Source of the DNA: Streptococcus porcinus
GTDB lineage: Bacteria > Bacillota > Bacilli > Lactobacillales > Streptococcaceae
Reading direction: 5' to 3'
Assembly: GCF_900475415.1 (NCBI RefSeq)
Contig: NZ_LS483388.1
Coordinates: 606,001 to 670,000, forward strand
DNA: 64,000 nt
Under the pieces are notes generated by a model, which was not told the origin of the DNA, did not search any database, and worked only from the letters and a program-made list of their open reading frames with translations. The translations under genes and the position numbers were made by a program. Shown here one piece after another: positions 45,401 to 54,808 of the stretch (positions are counted from its first letter, which is position 1; every line of letters starts with the position of its first letter).

Positions 45401-47361
45401 TCGCTCATGCTAAGATTTCTCCAAAAGGGGCTTTCCAAGTCTTTATGCCTAATGATAATCAGGCTTTCTATGACCAGTATGTCAAAACAGGCACTTCTTT
45501 AAACCTTGTCACCAAAATGACGGTCAAAGATAGTCTTTATGGTCAGACGAAGACTTATCGAAACAAGGCTTACCAAGTGGATTTTGGCAATGGCTATGAA
45601 ACCGATGAGGTGACGAATACCCTTGTTAGCCCAGCACCTAAAAAACAAAACCTAAATAAGGATAAGGTGGACATCAATGGAAAACCGATGGTGGTCGGTT
45701 CACAAAACCACTATACCTTGTCATGGGACTTGGACCAATACCGTGGCATTAAAGCTGATAAGGCTCAGATTGCACAAGGGTTTTACTTTGTGGATGATTA
45801 TCCCGAAGAAGCTCTATTACCAGATGAAGCAAGTATTCAACTTGTGACAACTGTTGGCAAAGCAGTGTCAGGTGTGACGGTTAAAACTTATACGAACTTA
45901 TCAGAAGCTCCTAAAAAACTACAAGCAGCTCTTTCAAAACGCAAGATTGCGCCTAAAGGAGCCTTCCAAGTCTTTATGGCAGAAGATCCGCAAGCTTTTT
46001 ATTATTCATATGTAACGCAAGGTCAAAACATCACCATCGTTACTCCTATGACTGTCCGTGAGTCTATGCTTAATTCAGGAAAGTCTTATGACAATGTGGC
46101 TTATCAGGTAGATTTTGGACAAGCCTATGAAACCAATACGGTAACGAATCACGTGCCAAAAGTAACACCACATAAAACTAATACCAATAAAGAAGGCGTT
46201 TCTATTGATGGCAAGACCGTTCTTCCAAATACCGTCAATTATTATAAGATTGTTCTTGATTACAGTCAGTACAAGGATTTGGTAGTGACGGAGGATGTTC
46301 TTGCCAAAGGTTTTTACATGGTGGATGATTACCCTGAAGAAGCGATTAGCGTAAATGCAGATGGTGTCCAAGTGATGGATATGGCAGGAAATCTTGTCAA
46401 AGGGATTTCGGTGAAAGCCTATGCCTCATTGTTAGAAGCGCCTAAAGTGGTTCAAGACGCTATGGCCAAACGCCAGTTCACACCCAAAGGAGCCATTCAA
46501 GTTTTAAGTGCTGAAAATCCAAAAGCGTTCTACGAGGCTTATGTTAAAACTGGTCAAACCTTAGTGGTGACCCTTCCAATGACCATTAAGAATGAGCTGA
46601 CAAAGACTGGTGGGAAGTATGAAAACACCGCTTATCAGATTGACTTTGGTTTGGCTTATGTGACAGAGACAGTGGTCAATAATGTACCAAAACTGGACCC
46701 ACAAAAAGATGTGGTGATTGATTTGTCACAAAAGGAGAACAGTCTGGATGGAAAAGAAGTTGCCTTGAATCAGGTCTTTAACTACCGCTTGGTGGGAGCA
46801 CTTATTCCTGGTAATCGTGCGACACCACTCATCGAGTACCGCTTTGACGATGATTACGATGAAAGCCATGACGACTATAATGGTGTTTACAAGGCTTATA
46901 CTGTGGTAGATGTCACTCTAAAAGATGGAACGGTTTTACCAAAAGGGACAGAAGTGACCAAGTTCACGCTGCAACACGTAGACACGTCAAAAGGAACGGT
47001 TACCATCAGTTTTGATCAGGAATTCCTTGAAAAACTAGCAGAAGAATCCGAGTTTCAGGCAGATGTTTACGTGCAAATGAAACGAATCGCTTCAGGTGAA
47101 GTAGAAAATACGGTACTACATACCGTGAATGGCTACACCATCAGTTCAAACACGGTTAAAACAACTACTCCTGAACCAGAGCCACCTACTCCAAATCAAC
47201 CAACCCCACCCCAACCACCTATTCCAACACAAGAACCACCAGTTCCAGCAAGTGTCTTACCAAATACAGGAGAGAGTCAATCCCTCTTAGCGCTTGTCGG
47301 TGGAGGACTTCTTTTAGGCCTAACTTACGGACTTTCTAAACGCAAAATGGAGGACAACTAA
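42457..47361 (+). CDS. LPXTG-anchored antigen I/II family adhesin
   Basis: 1634 residues from ATG 42457 (AAGAAGGA upstream); the frame is open earlier without a good start. A long signal peptide (FRKSKKYRTLCSVALGTMV) ends near QVAQADE. Then come an alanine/lysine-rich coiled-coil A region (about 150-390), a GbpC-type V domain (about 410-640), a proline-rich P region (EPIPEPIKVVPK), and C-terminal domains. In the latter three copies of a module with VDDYPEE recur. The end is LPNTGESQ, a membrane helix and a KRKMEDN tail for sortase A. Such adhesins bind salivary and matrix proteins; in an ICE they may also help mating contact. Confidence 0.94.
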   Translation: MTKQCHHHFLVNQEKAEKHVFRKSKKYRTLCSVALGTMVTAVVAWSGQVAQADEVVTPSQDKTVQLTDNPATNLPEAQPTPVVEQTDSLASTGQSDGAITVTVPHDVVTQAVNQATAEGVTTVQDQPMDLGNTTSASETSKQLDTAEADAAEQAEAITQVTNTYKADKAAYEQDKTRVEQGNAALAASHKEATQAGNALNHSVDSTVSKIKGQDQLANVTVTTQTVTSGDGSTVSGYQDYTSAVAAIDKQNKDNLSEYESKKKDADAIVAKNLVTQKENETGLAKAKADNEAIDKRNQAGQKAVDDENKSGQATVDAYNKDQQKLVTDREAEIASITKRNKEKEEAAKKENDAIDAYNTKEMKRYKRDLAEISKGEEGYISQALAQALNLNNGEPQARHSADTRNPNRIVAKGDAMLGGYSKILDSTGFFVYDTFKTGETLSFTYQNLQNARFDGKKITKVAYDITNLVSPAGTNAVQLVVPNDPTEGFIAYRNDGTGNWRTDKMEFRVKAKYFLEDGSQVNFTKEKPGVFTHSSLNHNDIGLEYVKDSSGKFVPINGSTIQVTNEGLARSLGSNRASDLNLPEEWDTSYSKYAYKGAIVSTVTSGNTYTVTFGQGDMPQNVGLSYWFALNTLPVARTVKPYSPKPHVTPKLEPIPEPIKVVPKTFTPKTFTPEPPVSFKEKPLEKVTQPSLTLTKVTLPKEPKPEPLPKAPQVPTVHYHDYRLTTTPEIVKEVINTDQVNLHDKTVAKDSTVIYPLTVDAFSPNRAKTTSLTFEDYLPAGYAFDKEKTQAENGNYTLSFDAAKNFVTLTAKEALLQEVNKDLTKSYQLVAPKLYGSLQNDGATYSNSYQLLINKGTPNAYTVTSNVVTVRTPGDGTTTSRIEPQKKNENEDGVVINDTVVALGTTNHYRLTWDLDQYKGDRSSKETIARGFFFVDDYPEEVLDLVDKGTGITTPDGKAVSGITVKAYASLSEAPKDIQDKLAHAKISPKGAFQVFMPNDNQAFYDQYVKTGTSLNLVTKMTVKDSLYGQTKTYRNKAYQVDFGNGYETDEVTNTLVSPAPKKQNLNKDKVDINGKPMVVGSQNHYTLSWDLDQYRGIKADKAQIAQGFYFVDDYPEEALLPDEASIQLVTTVGKAVSGVTVKTYTNLSEAPKKLQAALSKRKIAPKGAFQVFMAEDPQAFYYSYVTQGQNITIVTPMTVRESMLNSGKSYDNVAYQVDFGQAYETNTVTNHVPKVTPHKTNTNKEGVSIDGKTVLPNTVNYYKIVLDYSQYKDLVVTEDVLAKGFYMVDDYPEEAISVNADGVQVMDMAGNLVKGISVKAYASLLEAPKVVQDAMAKRQFTPKGAIQVLSAENPKAFYEAYVKTGQTLVVTLPMTIKNELTKTGGKYENTAYQIDFGLAYVTETVVNNVPKLDPQKDVVIDLSQKENSLDGKEVALNQVFNYRLVGALIPGNRATPLIEYRFDDDYDESHDDYNGVYKAYTVVDVTLKDGTVLPKGTEVTKFTLQHVDTSKGTVTISFDQEFLEKLAEESEFQADVYVQMKRIASGEVENTVLHTVNGYTISSNTVKTTTPEPEPPTPNQPTPPQPPIPTQEPPVPASVLPNTGESQSLLALVGGGLLLGLTYGLSKRKMEDN

Positions 47362-47553
47362 ATGGAACCCAAAAACATTTACACAAGAGATTCAGACCAG
47401 GATGGTCTAACGGATGCTCAAGAGTTAGCTTTAGGGACTAATCCTTTTAGCAGTGATACGGATAGTGACGGACTGACAGACCTTGAAGAAGTCCAACAAG
47501 GCTTGAATCCAATTCAACAGCGTAAGGAGAGAAGCTATGGCTTGGAATTATGA
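47362..47553 (+). CDS. 63-residue protein with two thrombospondin-type-3 calcium loops
   Basis: Starts at the base after the adhesin stop (TAAATG) so translation is coupled. It contains two near-identical loops, DSDQDGLTDAQELALGTNP and DTDSDGLTDLEEVQQGLNP, each with the DxDxDG pattern of calcium-binding TSP3/EF-hand-like repeats. No signal peptide, which is odd for TSP3 repeats, so the protein stays inside or is a detached fragment of a larger surface protein. Overlaps the next gene by 17 bases. Confidence 0.7.
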   Translation: MEPKNIYTRDSDQDGLTDAQELALGTNPFSSDTDSDGLTDLEEVQQGLNPIQQRKERSYGLEL

Positions 47554-48088
47554 CACAATTTCTAGAACCCTTTCAGAGATGGCACGAGAAAACTATGAAG
47601 ACATGGTTAAAGCCTTTTTAGCCATGGAGTTGAGTATCAAAAACAAGTCACTTCTTGATACGCTCTATCAAGACTTTAGGAGCATTGATGACTTGTCTTT
47701 AGTTAGTGATGACCTGCACCTAAGAGCGGACGGTTATCAGGAACAGCTTCAAGAAGAAGTGACGGACCTCTTGGATAAACTCTATCGAACAGGTGAGGGA
47801 GCTAGTTTCATTATGGAAGTGATTGCGTCCAACAATATTTCTGATTCCCTTGCTCAGTATGAGGTTTTGAATGAGGAGGATTACTCATCTCTCACCTTAG
47901 AGACCTTGCAGGATATTATCCAAAAGGAGTTGTCTTTAACGAGTCAAGATTATTTTGGAGATGTGACCTATCTTGCCTTGCAGAAAGATTTGTTAGACCA
48001 GAAAAGCCATTTCTTACAACAGTATGTGACAACTTTGATGGATAAGTTGCCACAAGAAAAAGACCAAAGCGCCTTGGTCCTAGACTAA
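47537..48088 (+). CDS. ICE hypothetical protein, helical and acidic
   Basis: 183 residues, highly helical and acidic, no membrane segment, no recognised motif. GAAGCTATGG with AAGGAGAG before it sets the ATG at 47537. Proteins of this kind stand before the SNF2 gene in ICESa2603-type elements, but I know of no function. A strong terminator follows at 48095. Confidence 0.65.
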   Translation: MAWNYDTISRTLSEMARENYEDMVKAFLAMELSIKNKSLLDTLYQDFRSIDDLSLVSDDLHLRADGYQEQLQEEVTDLLDKLYRTGEGASFIMEVIASNNISDSLAQYEVLNEEDYSSLTLETLQDIIQKELSLTSQDYFGDVTYLALQKDLLDQKSHFLQQYVTTLMDKLPQEKDQSALVLD

Positions 48089-48094
48089 AGCAGT

Positions 48095-48124
48095 GGGCTG
48101 AGAACTTTTCTCAGCCCCTTTTTA
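48095..48124 (+). terminator. strong terminator before the SNF2/methylase gene
   Basis: A perfect 10-bp stem GGGCTGAGAA (48095-48104) / TTCTCAGCCC (48108-48117), a CTT loop and a T-run. Confidence 0.9.
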
Positions 48125-48138
48125 TATTGGAGGAACAT

Positions 48139-51100
48139 ATGACTCAAGAACAATTACTTGAAATGTTGCGGGCAAGATTGCCACGTGACCAGATTCTTTT
48201 GGAATCCTTTTTACGCTATCAAGCAGTCCATTTTGATGATGATTGGGATAGCCTTATCCAAAATTTTACAACCCAAAGAGGAGTAGTCACCTCACCTGTT
48301 CAAGTGGTTCGCTTTGTAACAGAAGTTTCTGCTTTTGTAGAGGCAAGCCCCTTTGATGGAGTGACTGACCTGAGCAGCTACACACAGACCTTTGGTCAGG
48401 CTGGTTTAAAGAAGTTACCTCAGTTAAACAGTGATGAGAAAGATTTGGTGATTGAAGTAGCCCTCTTTAACCTAGCCACTCGCTTTCATCTCTTAGACCA
48501 AGAAGGCGCCTATCAGTCCATTTCGGTAGCTTCTCTTTTGGATAAAAGCAAAGCTGCTAATTTGGTTAATGTCTACCGAGTGGCCAATAATTTGTCTGAT
48601 CGTATTAGCCGTGATATTGAACAGTTTCTTCTCACTTATGAACCTGAATTAGAAAGTACACAGGAAACGTTGGAGGAAAAAAAGGAGGTTGTTGAGAATA
48701 TAGTAATACCAGAGTCTCATCAAGAGATCACCTTTCGTGAAGAAGGACTTGTCATGATCGCAAGTCTTGATGAGGACGAGTTATCACAACTCGATTTACG
48801 AACAGGGCAAACAGAACATTTATCAGCCTATGAACATCTAAACTTGTCCCAAAAATTTGAGATACTAAGTCACTTTGATCAAGTGCGAAATAGCCGTCCA
48901 AAGCTACCAAACCTGAGACGTGGGGAGTTTGACCATGAAATGGAAATGACGCCAATCTATGAAGACGATAGCCTCTTAACCTATTTGGAAGCAGATGGGA
49001 CGGTCTATGACTTACAACGTCCCCTAACACCTCAAGAAGAAGTAATCTTAACTGAAATGGGTCAAACCATTTTGGCTGAAAATACCGAAAAATTGACCAA
49101 TTTAGGGATAGACTTAGCTGACGTTGATGAGCAACAACGTGGGATACTGATAGATGCTGCAGGGCGTTTTCATTTGAAGAATGCGAACCTAGCCTTATTA
49201 GGGGGCTATCCTAAAGCAACCGTTACTCAATTAGCCCTTGCGACAGAATTGCTTCAGATGGGATTAACGCATGACAAGACAGAATTTTTCTTGACCAGTC
49301 AGCTAGACTTCGAAGAGTTAAGACCCATTGCCTATGCCTTCTTGCATGAAGACCTCACTCTTGAAGAAGCAAGAACCTTTGAAAGTGACAAACTGTCCCA
49401 GCCAGAACTATCCTTTAGAGACTGGCGAGAACACCTATCGCAAACAGAACCTGAAATCATTGTGACTCAAGAAAAACTACCAAATCCTATCGTAGAGGAA
49501 GCCCTTAAACGCTACCCGATTGCTTCGATTGTGACTTATAAGGGGCAAGAGTTTCAAGTAATGGCCATTGAGGACTCAGGCGTTAATAACCTGATTCGGA
49601 TTGAATTACAAAATGATTTCACAGATGTGATTGAACAAAATCCAGTTCTTTTCTTACGGACACTAGAAGACATCACTCAAGCTCTTCATGTTCCTTCTGT
49701 CGAAGAAAAAGAGGAAGTGGAAGAAACTCAGCAGGAATTAGACCTCTTTTCCTTCATGGATATGGAAGAACAAAATGAGCCGGTTTCTCAAGTGACGGCT
49801 TCTGTATCATCAAATAAGAGAGAGGCTAAACAAGAAGAAGCATTGTCAGAAGATGAGTTGGAACCAGAAGTCACTGAGACGCCCCCGACCACTGATTTTC
49901 ACTTCCCAGAAGATCTAACAGACTTTTACCCTAAGACAACAAGAGATAAGGTTGAAATGAATGTGGCTGCCATTCGTTTGGTGAAAAGGCTTGAAGCTGA
50001 ACATCGTCAAGCCACGCCAAGTGAACAGGAACTCCTTGCCAAATACGTAGGTTGGGGAGGACTAGCCAATGAGGTCTTTGACGAGTATAATCCTAAGTTT
50101 TCTAAGGAACGTGAGGCATTAAAAACGCTAGTCACCGATAAAGAGTATTCGGACATGAAACAATCTTCTCTGACTGCCTATTACACGGATCCCACTCTTA
50201 TTCGTCAGATGTGGGAGAAGTTAGAACGTGATGGCTTTACAGGTGGTAAAATTCTTGACCCGTCTATGGGAACAGGGAATTTCTTTGCGGCAATGCCTAA
50301 ACACCTGAGAGAAAATAGTGAGTTGTATGGTGTAGAGCTAGACACGATTACAGGAGCTATTGCCAAACACCTTCATCCCAATAGCCATATTGAAGTAAAG
50401 GGCTTTGAGACTGTTGCCTTTAATGACAATAGCTTTGATTTGGTTCTTTCAAATGTACCGTTTGCTAATATCAGGATTGCGGACAGTCGCTATGATAAAC
50501 CCTATATGATTCATGATTACTTTGTTAAAAAATCCCTTGATTTGGTGCATGATGGTGGGCAAGTGGCTATTATTTCCTCCACAGGAACCATGGATAAACG
50601 GACAGAAAACATTCTTCAGGACATTCGTGAGACGACTGATTTTCTAGGTGGTGTGCGTTTACCAGATAGCGCCTTTAAGGCCATTGCAGGTACCAATGTC
50701 ACAACAGATATGTTGTTCTTCCAAAAACATATGGATAAGGGATATGTAGCAGATGATTTAGCTTTTTCAGGTTCTATTCGTTATGACAAGGATGACCGTA
50801 TTTGGCTCAATCCTTACTTTGATGGAGACTACAACAGTCAGGTTCTTGGGACCTATGAGGTTAGAAACTTTAACGGAGGGACACTTTCTGTGAAAGGCAC
50901 TTCTGATAATTTGCTAGCAGATGTTCAGACTGCTCTTAAACAGGTTAAAGCCCCTAGAGTGGTGGATAACTCTGATATCTTCATCACTCCTGATGTGATG
51001 AAAAAACAGGTCGTTGATACCTCAATTCCTTCTGACATCAGAGAAAGCTTAGACCAGTATAGCTTTGGCTATAAAGATTCTACGGTTTACTACCGTGATC

Positions 51101-54087
51101 ATAAGGGCATTCGTGTAGGGACAAAGACAGAGGAGATTAGCTACTATGTGGACGAGGAGGGGACCTTTAAGGCATGGGACACTAAGCACTCGCAAAAGCA
51201 GATTGACCGTTTTAATGAACTCGAAGTCACCGATAGCACCGCTCTTGATGTGCATGTGACCGAAGAAGCCACCAAACGTGGGCAATTTAAGGGCTATTTC
51301 AAAAAGACCGTCTTTTATGAAGCTCCTTTGTCTGAGAAAGAAGAGGCACGAATTAAAGGGATGGTTGATATTCGAAATGCTTACCAAGAGGTCATCGCCA
51401 TTCAACGTTACTATGATTATGACAAAGACGAGTTCAATCACTTGTTAGGACATCTCAATCGGACCTATGATAGTTTTGTGAAACGCTTTGGCTATGTCAA
51501 TAGTGCTGTGAATCGTAACCTCTTTGATAGTGATGATAAGTATTCGCTCGTTGCGAGTTTAGAAGATGAAAGTCTTGATCCAAGTGGGAAGACAGTTATC
51601 TATACCAAGTCACTTGCCTTTGAAAAGGCCCTAGTTCGTCCTGAAAAGGAAGTGACGGCAGTTTCTTCTGCCCTTGACGCTCTCAATTCTAGTCTAGCAG
51701 ATGGTCGTGGGGTCGATTTGGATTACATGATGTCTATTTATCAGACGGATTCTAAAGCGACTTTGATTGAAGAATTAGGAGACGCTATTATTCCTGACCC
51801 AGAACGCTATCTAAACGATAGGGAAGTGGTCTATAAATCTCGGCAGGATTTCTTATCAGGGGATGTGATGACTAAGTTAGAGGTTGTGGACTTACTCATC
51901 AAAGAAGATAATTCTGATTTTCCTTGGGTCTATTATCAAGGTCTCTTAGAAGATGTGAAACCGCCACGTGTGACCTTGGCTGATATTGATTATCGGATTG
52001 GTTCACGCTGGATTCCTCTAGCTGTTTATGGGAAATTTGCCCAAGAAACCTTTATGGGACAAACTTTTGACTTGACTGATCAAGAAGTATCAACTGTTCT
52101 TGAAGTCAGTCCAATTGATGGGACGATGTCTTACCAATCCAAGTTTGCCTTTAGGTATTCTACCGCAACGGATAGAAGTTTAGGTGTGCCTGGGTCTCGG
52201 TATGATAGTGGTCGTAAAATCTTTGAAAACCTGCTTAATTCCAATCAACCAACCATTACCAAACAAGTGGAAGATGGGGATAAGAAAAAGCATGTGACGG
52301 ACGTGGAGAAGACAACGGTTCTTCGTGCTAAGGAAACACAACTTCAAGAACTCTTCCAAGATTTTGTGGCAAGTTACCCAGTGGTGCAACAGATGATTGA
52401 AGAGACCTATAATAGCCTTTATAATCGTACAGTCTCAAAAGTTTATGATGGCAGCCATTTAACTATTGATGGGCTTGCCCAGAATATTTCCTTACGCCCT
52501 CACCAAAAGAATGCCATTCAACGCATTGTGGAAGAAAAACGAGCGCTTCTAGCTCATGAAGTGGGTTCAGGTAAGACCTTAACCATGCTTGGGGCAGGAT
52601 TCAAACTGAAAGAATTGGGTATGGTGCATAAGCCTCTTTATGTGGTGCCATCAAGTCTGACCGCTCAGTTTGGCCAAGAAATCATGAAGTTCTTCCCAAC
52701 CAAGAATGTCTACGTGATGACCAAGAAAGATTTTGCGAAAGCCAAACGCAAGCAATTTGTGTCACGGATCATCACAGGGGATTACGATGCCATTGTCATT
52801 GGGGATTCCCAGTTTGAGAAAATACCCATGAGTCAGGAAAAGCAAGTGACCTATATTCAAGATAAGTTACAACAACTTCGTGACATCAAGCAAGGTAGTG
52901 ATAGTGATTATACTGTTAAAGAAGCAGAGCGTTCTATTAAGGGCTTAGAGCACCAATTGGAAGAACTTCAAAAGTTGGAACGTGATACCTTTATTGAATT
53001 TGAAAATCTAGGGATTGACTTTCTCTTTGTGGACGAGGCTCACCATTTTAAGAATATCAGACCCATTACAGGACTTGGTAATGTCGCAGGAATTACCAAC
53101 ACGACTTCTAAAAAGAACGTGGATATGGAAATGAAGGTCAGACAGGTTCAAGGAGAACACGACTATCGTAATGTGGTCTTTGCGACAGGAACACCAGTCT
53201 CTAACTCTATTAGTGAACTCTATACCATGATGAGTTATATCCAACCAGATGTCTTAGAACGATACCAGGTATCTAATTTTGATTCATGGGTAGGGGCTTT
53301 TGGGAATATCGAAAATTCTATGGAACTAGCACCGACAGGGGATAAATACCAACCCAAGAAACGCTTTAAGAAATTTGTGAACCTGCCTGAACTCATGCGG
53401 ATTTATAAGGAAACAGCTGATATTCAGACCTCAGATATGCTTGATTTACCTGTTCCTGAAGCTAAAGTCATTGCGGTAGAGAGTGAACTCACAGAAGCTC
53501 AGAAATACTACCTTGAAGAGTTGGTTGACCGTTCAGACGCTATCAAGTCAGGCAGTGTTGACCCTAGTGATGATAACATGTTAAAAATCACTGGGGAAGC
53601 TAGAAAATTAGCCATTGACATGCGCCTCATTGACTCAGCCTATACCCTATCGGACAATCAGAAGATTATGCAAGTGGTGGATAATGTGGAACGTATTTAC
53701 CGTGAGGGAGAAAATTTGAAAGCTACCCAGATGATTTTCTCTGATATTGGAACACCTAAAAGTAAGGAAGTGGGCTTTGATGTTTACAATGAACTTAAAG
53801 ATCTACTTGTTGATCGAGGGATTCCCAAAGAAGAAATAGCCTTTGTACATGACGCTAATACGGATGAGAAAAAGAACTCTCTGTCACGCAAGGTCAATAG
53901 TGGAGAAGTACGGATTCTCATGGCTTCTACGGAAAAAGGTGGAACAGGTCTAAACGTCCAGTCACGTATGAAAGCAGTCCACCATTTGGACGTTCCCTGG
54001 AGACCAAGTGATGTAGGACGGATTTTGCGGACATTCAAAATAAAAAAGAATGTGGAGGTAACAGACAATGGCAAAGACAATTTTTGA
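48139..54087 (+). CDS. SNF2-type helicase / N6-adenine methylase, truncated at the 3' end by a nested element
   Basis: 1982 residues from ATG 48139 (GGAGGAAC upstream). The N-terminal 600 residues are of unknown fold. An adenine-methylase domain follows with DPSMGTGNFF (about 708) and SNVPF in place of NPPF. From about 1450 comes an SF2 helicase: HEVGSGKT (about 1473), VDEAHHF (about 1631), ATGTPVSNS, then ASTEKGGTGLNVQ and VPWRPSD. After that the family continues with the QRxGR arginine-finger motif, but here the sequence changes to VGRILRTFKIKK and stops, because the tet(O) element begins at about 54013. Helicase motif VI is lost, so it is probably inactive as a helicase. Full-length relatives are some 250-300 residues longer. 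Confidence 0.9.
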   Translation: MTQEQLLEMLRARLPRDQILLESFLRYQAVHFDDDWDSLIQNFTTQRGVVTSPVQVVRFVTEVSAFVEASPFDGVTDLSSYTQTFGQAGLKKLPQLNSDEKDLVIEVALFNLATRFHLLDQEGAYQSISVASLLDKSKAANLVNVYRVANNLSDRISRDIEQFLLTYEPELESTQETLEEKKEVVENIVIPESHQEITFREEGLVMIASLDEDELSQLDLRTGQTEHLSAYEHLNLSQKFEILSHFDQVRNSRPKLPNLRRGEFDHEMEMTPIYEDDSLLTYLEADGTVYDLQRPLTPQEEVILTEMGQTILAENTEKLTNLGIDLADVDEQQRGILIDAAGRFHLKNANLALLGGYPKATVTQLALATELLQMGLTHDKTEFFLTSQLDFEELRPIAYAFLHEDLTLEEARTFESDKLSQPELSFRDWREHLSQTEPEIIVTQEKLPNPIVEEALKRYPIASIVTYKGQEFQVMAIEDSGVNNLIRIELQNDFTDVIEQNPVLFLRTLEDITQALHVPSVEEKEEVEETQQELDLFSFMDMEEQNEPVSQVTASVSSNKREAKQEEALSEDELEPEVTETPPTTDFHFPEDLTDFYPKTTRDKVEMNVAAIRLVKRLEAEHRQATPSEQELLAKYVGWGGLANEVFDEYNPKFSKEREALKTLVTDKEYSDMKQSSLTAYYTDPTLIRQMWEKLERDGFTGGKILDPSMGTGNFFAAMPKHLRENSELYGVELDTITGAIAKHLHPNSHIEVKGFETVAFNDNSFDLVLSNVPFANIRIADSRYDKPYMIHDYFVKKSLDLVHDGGQVAIISSTGTMDKRTENILQDIRETTDFLGGVRLPDSAFKAIAGTNVTTDMLFFQKHMDKGYVADDLAFSGSIRYDKDDRIWLNPYFDGDYNSQVLGTYEVRNFNGGTLSVKGTSDNLLADVQTALKQVKAPRVVDNSDIFITPDVMKKQVVDTSIPSDIRESLDQYSFGYKDSTVYYRDHKGIRVGTKTEEISYYVDEEGTFKAWDTKHSQKQIDRFNELEVTDSTALDVHVTEEATKRGQFKGYFKKTVFYEAPLSEKEEARIKGMVDIRNAYQEVIAIQRYYDYDKDEFNHLLGHLNRTYDSFVKRFGYVNSAVNRNLFDSDDKYSLVASLEDESLDPSGKTVIYTKSLAFEKALVRPEKEVTAVSSALDALNSSLADGRGVDLDYMMSIYQTDSKATLIEELGDAIIPDPERYLNDREVVYKSRQDFLSGDVMTKLEVVDLLIKEDNSDFPWVYYQGLLEDVKPPRVTLADIDYRIGSRWIPLAVYGKFAQETFMGQTFDLTDQEVSTVLEVSPIDGTMSYQSKFAFRYSTATDRSLGVPGSRYDSGRKIFENLLNSNQPTITKQVEDGDKKKHVTDVEKTTVLRAKETQLQELFQDFVASYPVVQQMIEETYNSLYNRTVSKVYDGSHLTIDGLAQNISLRPHQKNAIQRIVEEKRALLAHEVGSGKTLTMLGAGFKLKELGMVHKPLYVVPSSLTAQFGQEIMKFFPTKNVYVMTKKDFAKAKRKQFVSRIITGDYDAIVIGDSQFEKIPMSQEKQVTYIQDKLQQLRDIKQGSDSDYTVKEAERSIKGLEHQLEELQKLERDTFIEFENLGIDFLFVDEAHHFKNIRPITGLGNVAGITNTTSKKNVDMEMKVRQVQGEHDYRNVVFATGTPVSNSISELYTMMSYIQPDVLERYQVSNFDSWVGAFGNIENSMELAPTGDKYQPKKRFKKFVNLPELMRIYKETADIQTSDMLDLPVPEAKVIAVESELTEAQKYYLEELVDRSDAIKSGSVDPSDDNMLKITGEARKLAIDMRLIDSAYTLSDNQKIMQVVDNVERIYREGENLKATQMIFSDIGTPKSKEVGFDVYNELKDLLVDRGIPKEEIAFVHDANTDEKKNSLSRKVNSGEVRILMASTEKGGTGLNVQSRMKAVHHLDVPWRPSDVGRILRTFKIKKNVEVTDNGKDNF

Positions 54088-54442
54088 GGAAATGGGCGGC
54101 AAATACGAAAGGCAAGGCGATTATTTAATACCGTGCTTAACTGTACCCGCCGAAGAAGAACAGCCGATAGGCATCTGGGGACAGCGGCATTTGGATTATC
54201 TGAAGCATCACTGCAAAGTTACATACACCAATCTTCTTACAAGCGGCAGACTTAACGCTTACCTTGCCGACATTGACAGACAGGCACAGGAACGCTTTGA
54301 AAGGCTCATAGAGGGTATGAAACAGGCACAGGGCATAACGGAACAGCTAAAGGCAGAAAACGCCTTAGAATGGACAGGATGCCTCAATAACATAAGGGCT
54401 TGTGCGAGGGAGATTGTGGAAAAGGAAATTATTTTTGCATAA
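54068..54442 (+). CDS. tnpV: TnpV-family transposon protein
   Basis: 124 residues, preceded by GGAGG at 54054-54058. It matches TnpV of Tn4451-type clostridial elements (EEMGGKYERQGDYLIPCL, QRHLDYLKHHCKVTYTNLL with TSGRLNAYL). Its function is unknown, but it is a marker of elements moved by large serine recombinases. It sits just inside the left boundary, with its first 20 bases overlapping the truncated SNF2 frame in another phase. Confidence 0.82.
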   Translation: MAKTIFEEMGGKYERQGDYLIPCLTVPAEEEQPIGIWGQRHLDYLKHHCKVTYTNLLTSGRLNAYLADIDRQAQERFERLIEGMKQAQGITEQLKAENALEWTGCLNNIRACAREIVEKEIIFA

Positions 54443-54499
54443 ACAGATGATTAGTGGCAGGGGGAAATCCTGCCGCTTTTTCTGCTTTAGTTTGTCAGC

Positions 54500-54528
54500 T
54501 TGACAAATAAAGGGTTAAGGAATATAAT
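54500..54528 (+). promoter_or_regulatory. tet(O) promoter
   Basis: TTGACA (54500-54505), 17-bp spacer, TATAAT (54523-54528): full consensus. It lies 280 bases before tet(O), leaving a long regulatory leader. Confidence 0.9.
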
Positions 54529-54560
54529 TAGATTCAGTATTATACAAGGAGTTAATAAAT

Positions 54561-54584
54561 ATGCGGCAAGGTATTCTTAAATAA
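54561..54584 (+). CDS. tet(O) leader peptide
   Basis: ATG-CGG-CAA-GGT-ATT-CTT-AAA-TAA, a seven-residue peptide behind AAGGAG. Its coding bases GTATTCTTAAA pair with TTTAAGAATAC at about 54663-54673. Ribosome stalling here under tetracycline would free downstream sequence and prevent the terminator at 54737, as proposed for tet(M). Confidence 0.6.
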   Translation: MRQGILK

Positions 54585-54736
54585 ACTGTCAATTTGATAG
54601 TGGGAACAAAAAGTAGCAGTCCCGTTTCACTTTTAATATGGGGCTTAGTTTTTTGTACCCAGTTTAAGAATACTTTTATCATGTAATTTTATATGCCCGA
54701 AAACATATAAGTGTTTTGGGGCTATTGGAGTTATTT

Positions 54737-54772
54737 ACCCAGTGATAGGAGTATTTATCACTGGGTATTTTT
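54737..54772 (+). terminator. attenuator terminator upstream of tet(O)
   Basis: An 11-bp perfect stem ACCCAGTGATA (54737-54747) / TATCACTGGGT (54756-54766) followed by ATTTTTA, 37 bases before tet(O). It ends transcripts unless antitermination occurs. The leader from 54529 to 54736 contains further pairing segments but no gene. Confidence 0.85.
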
Positions 54773-54808
54773 ATGCCCTTTTTTGGGTGTTGATAGGAGG
54801 AAAATCAC

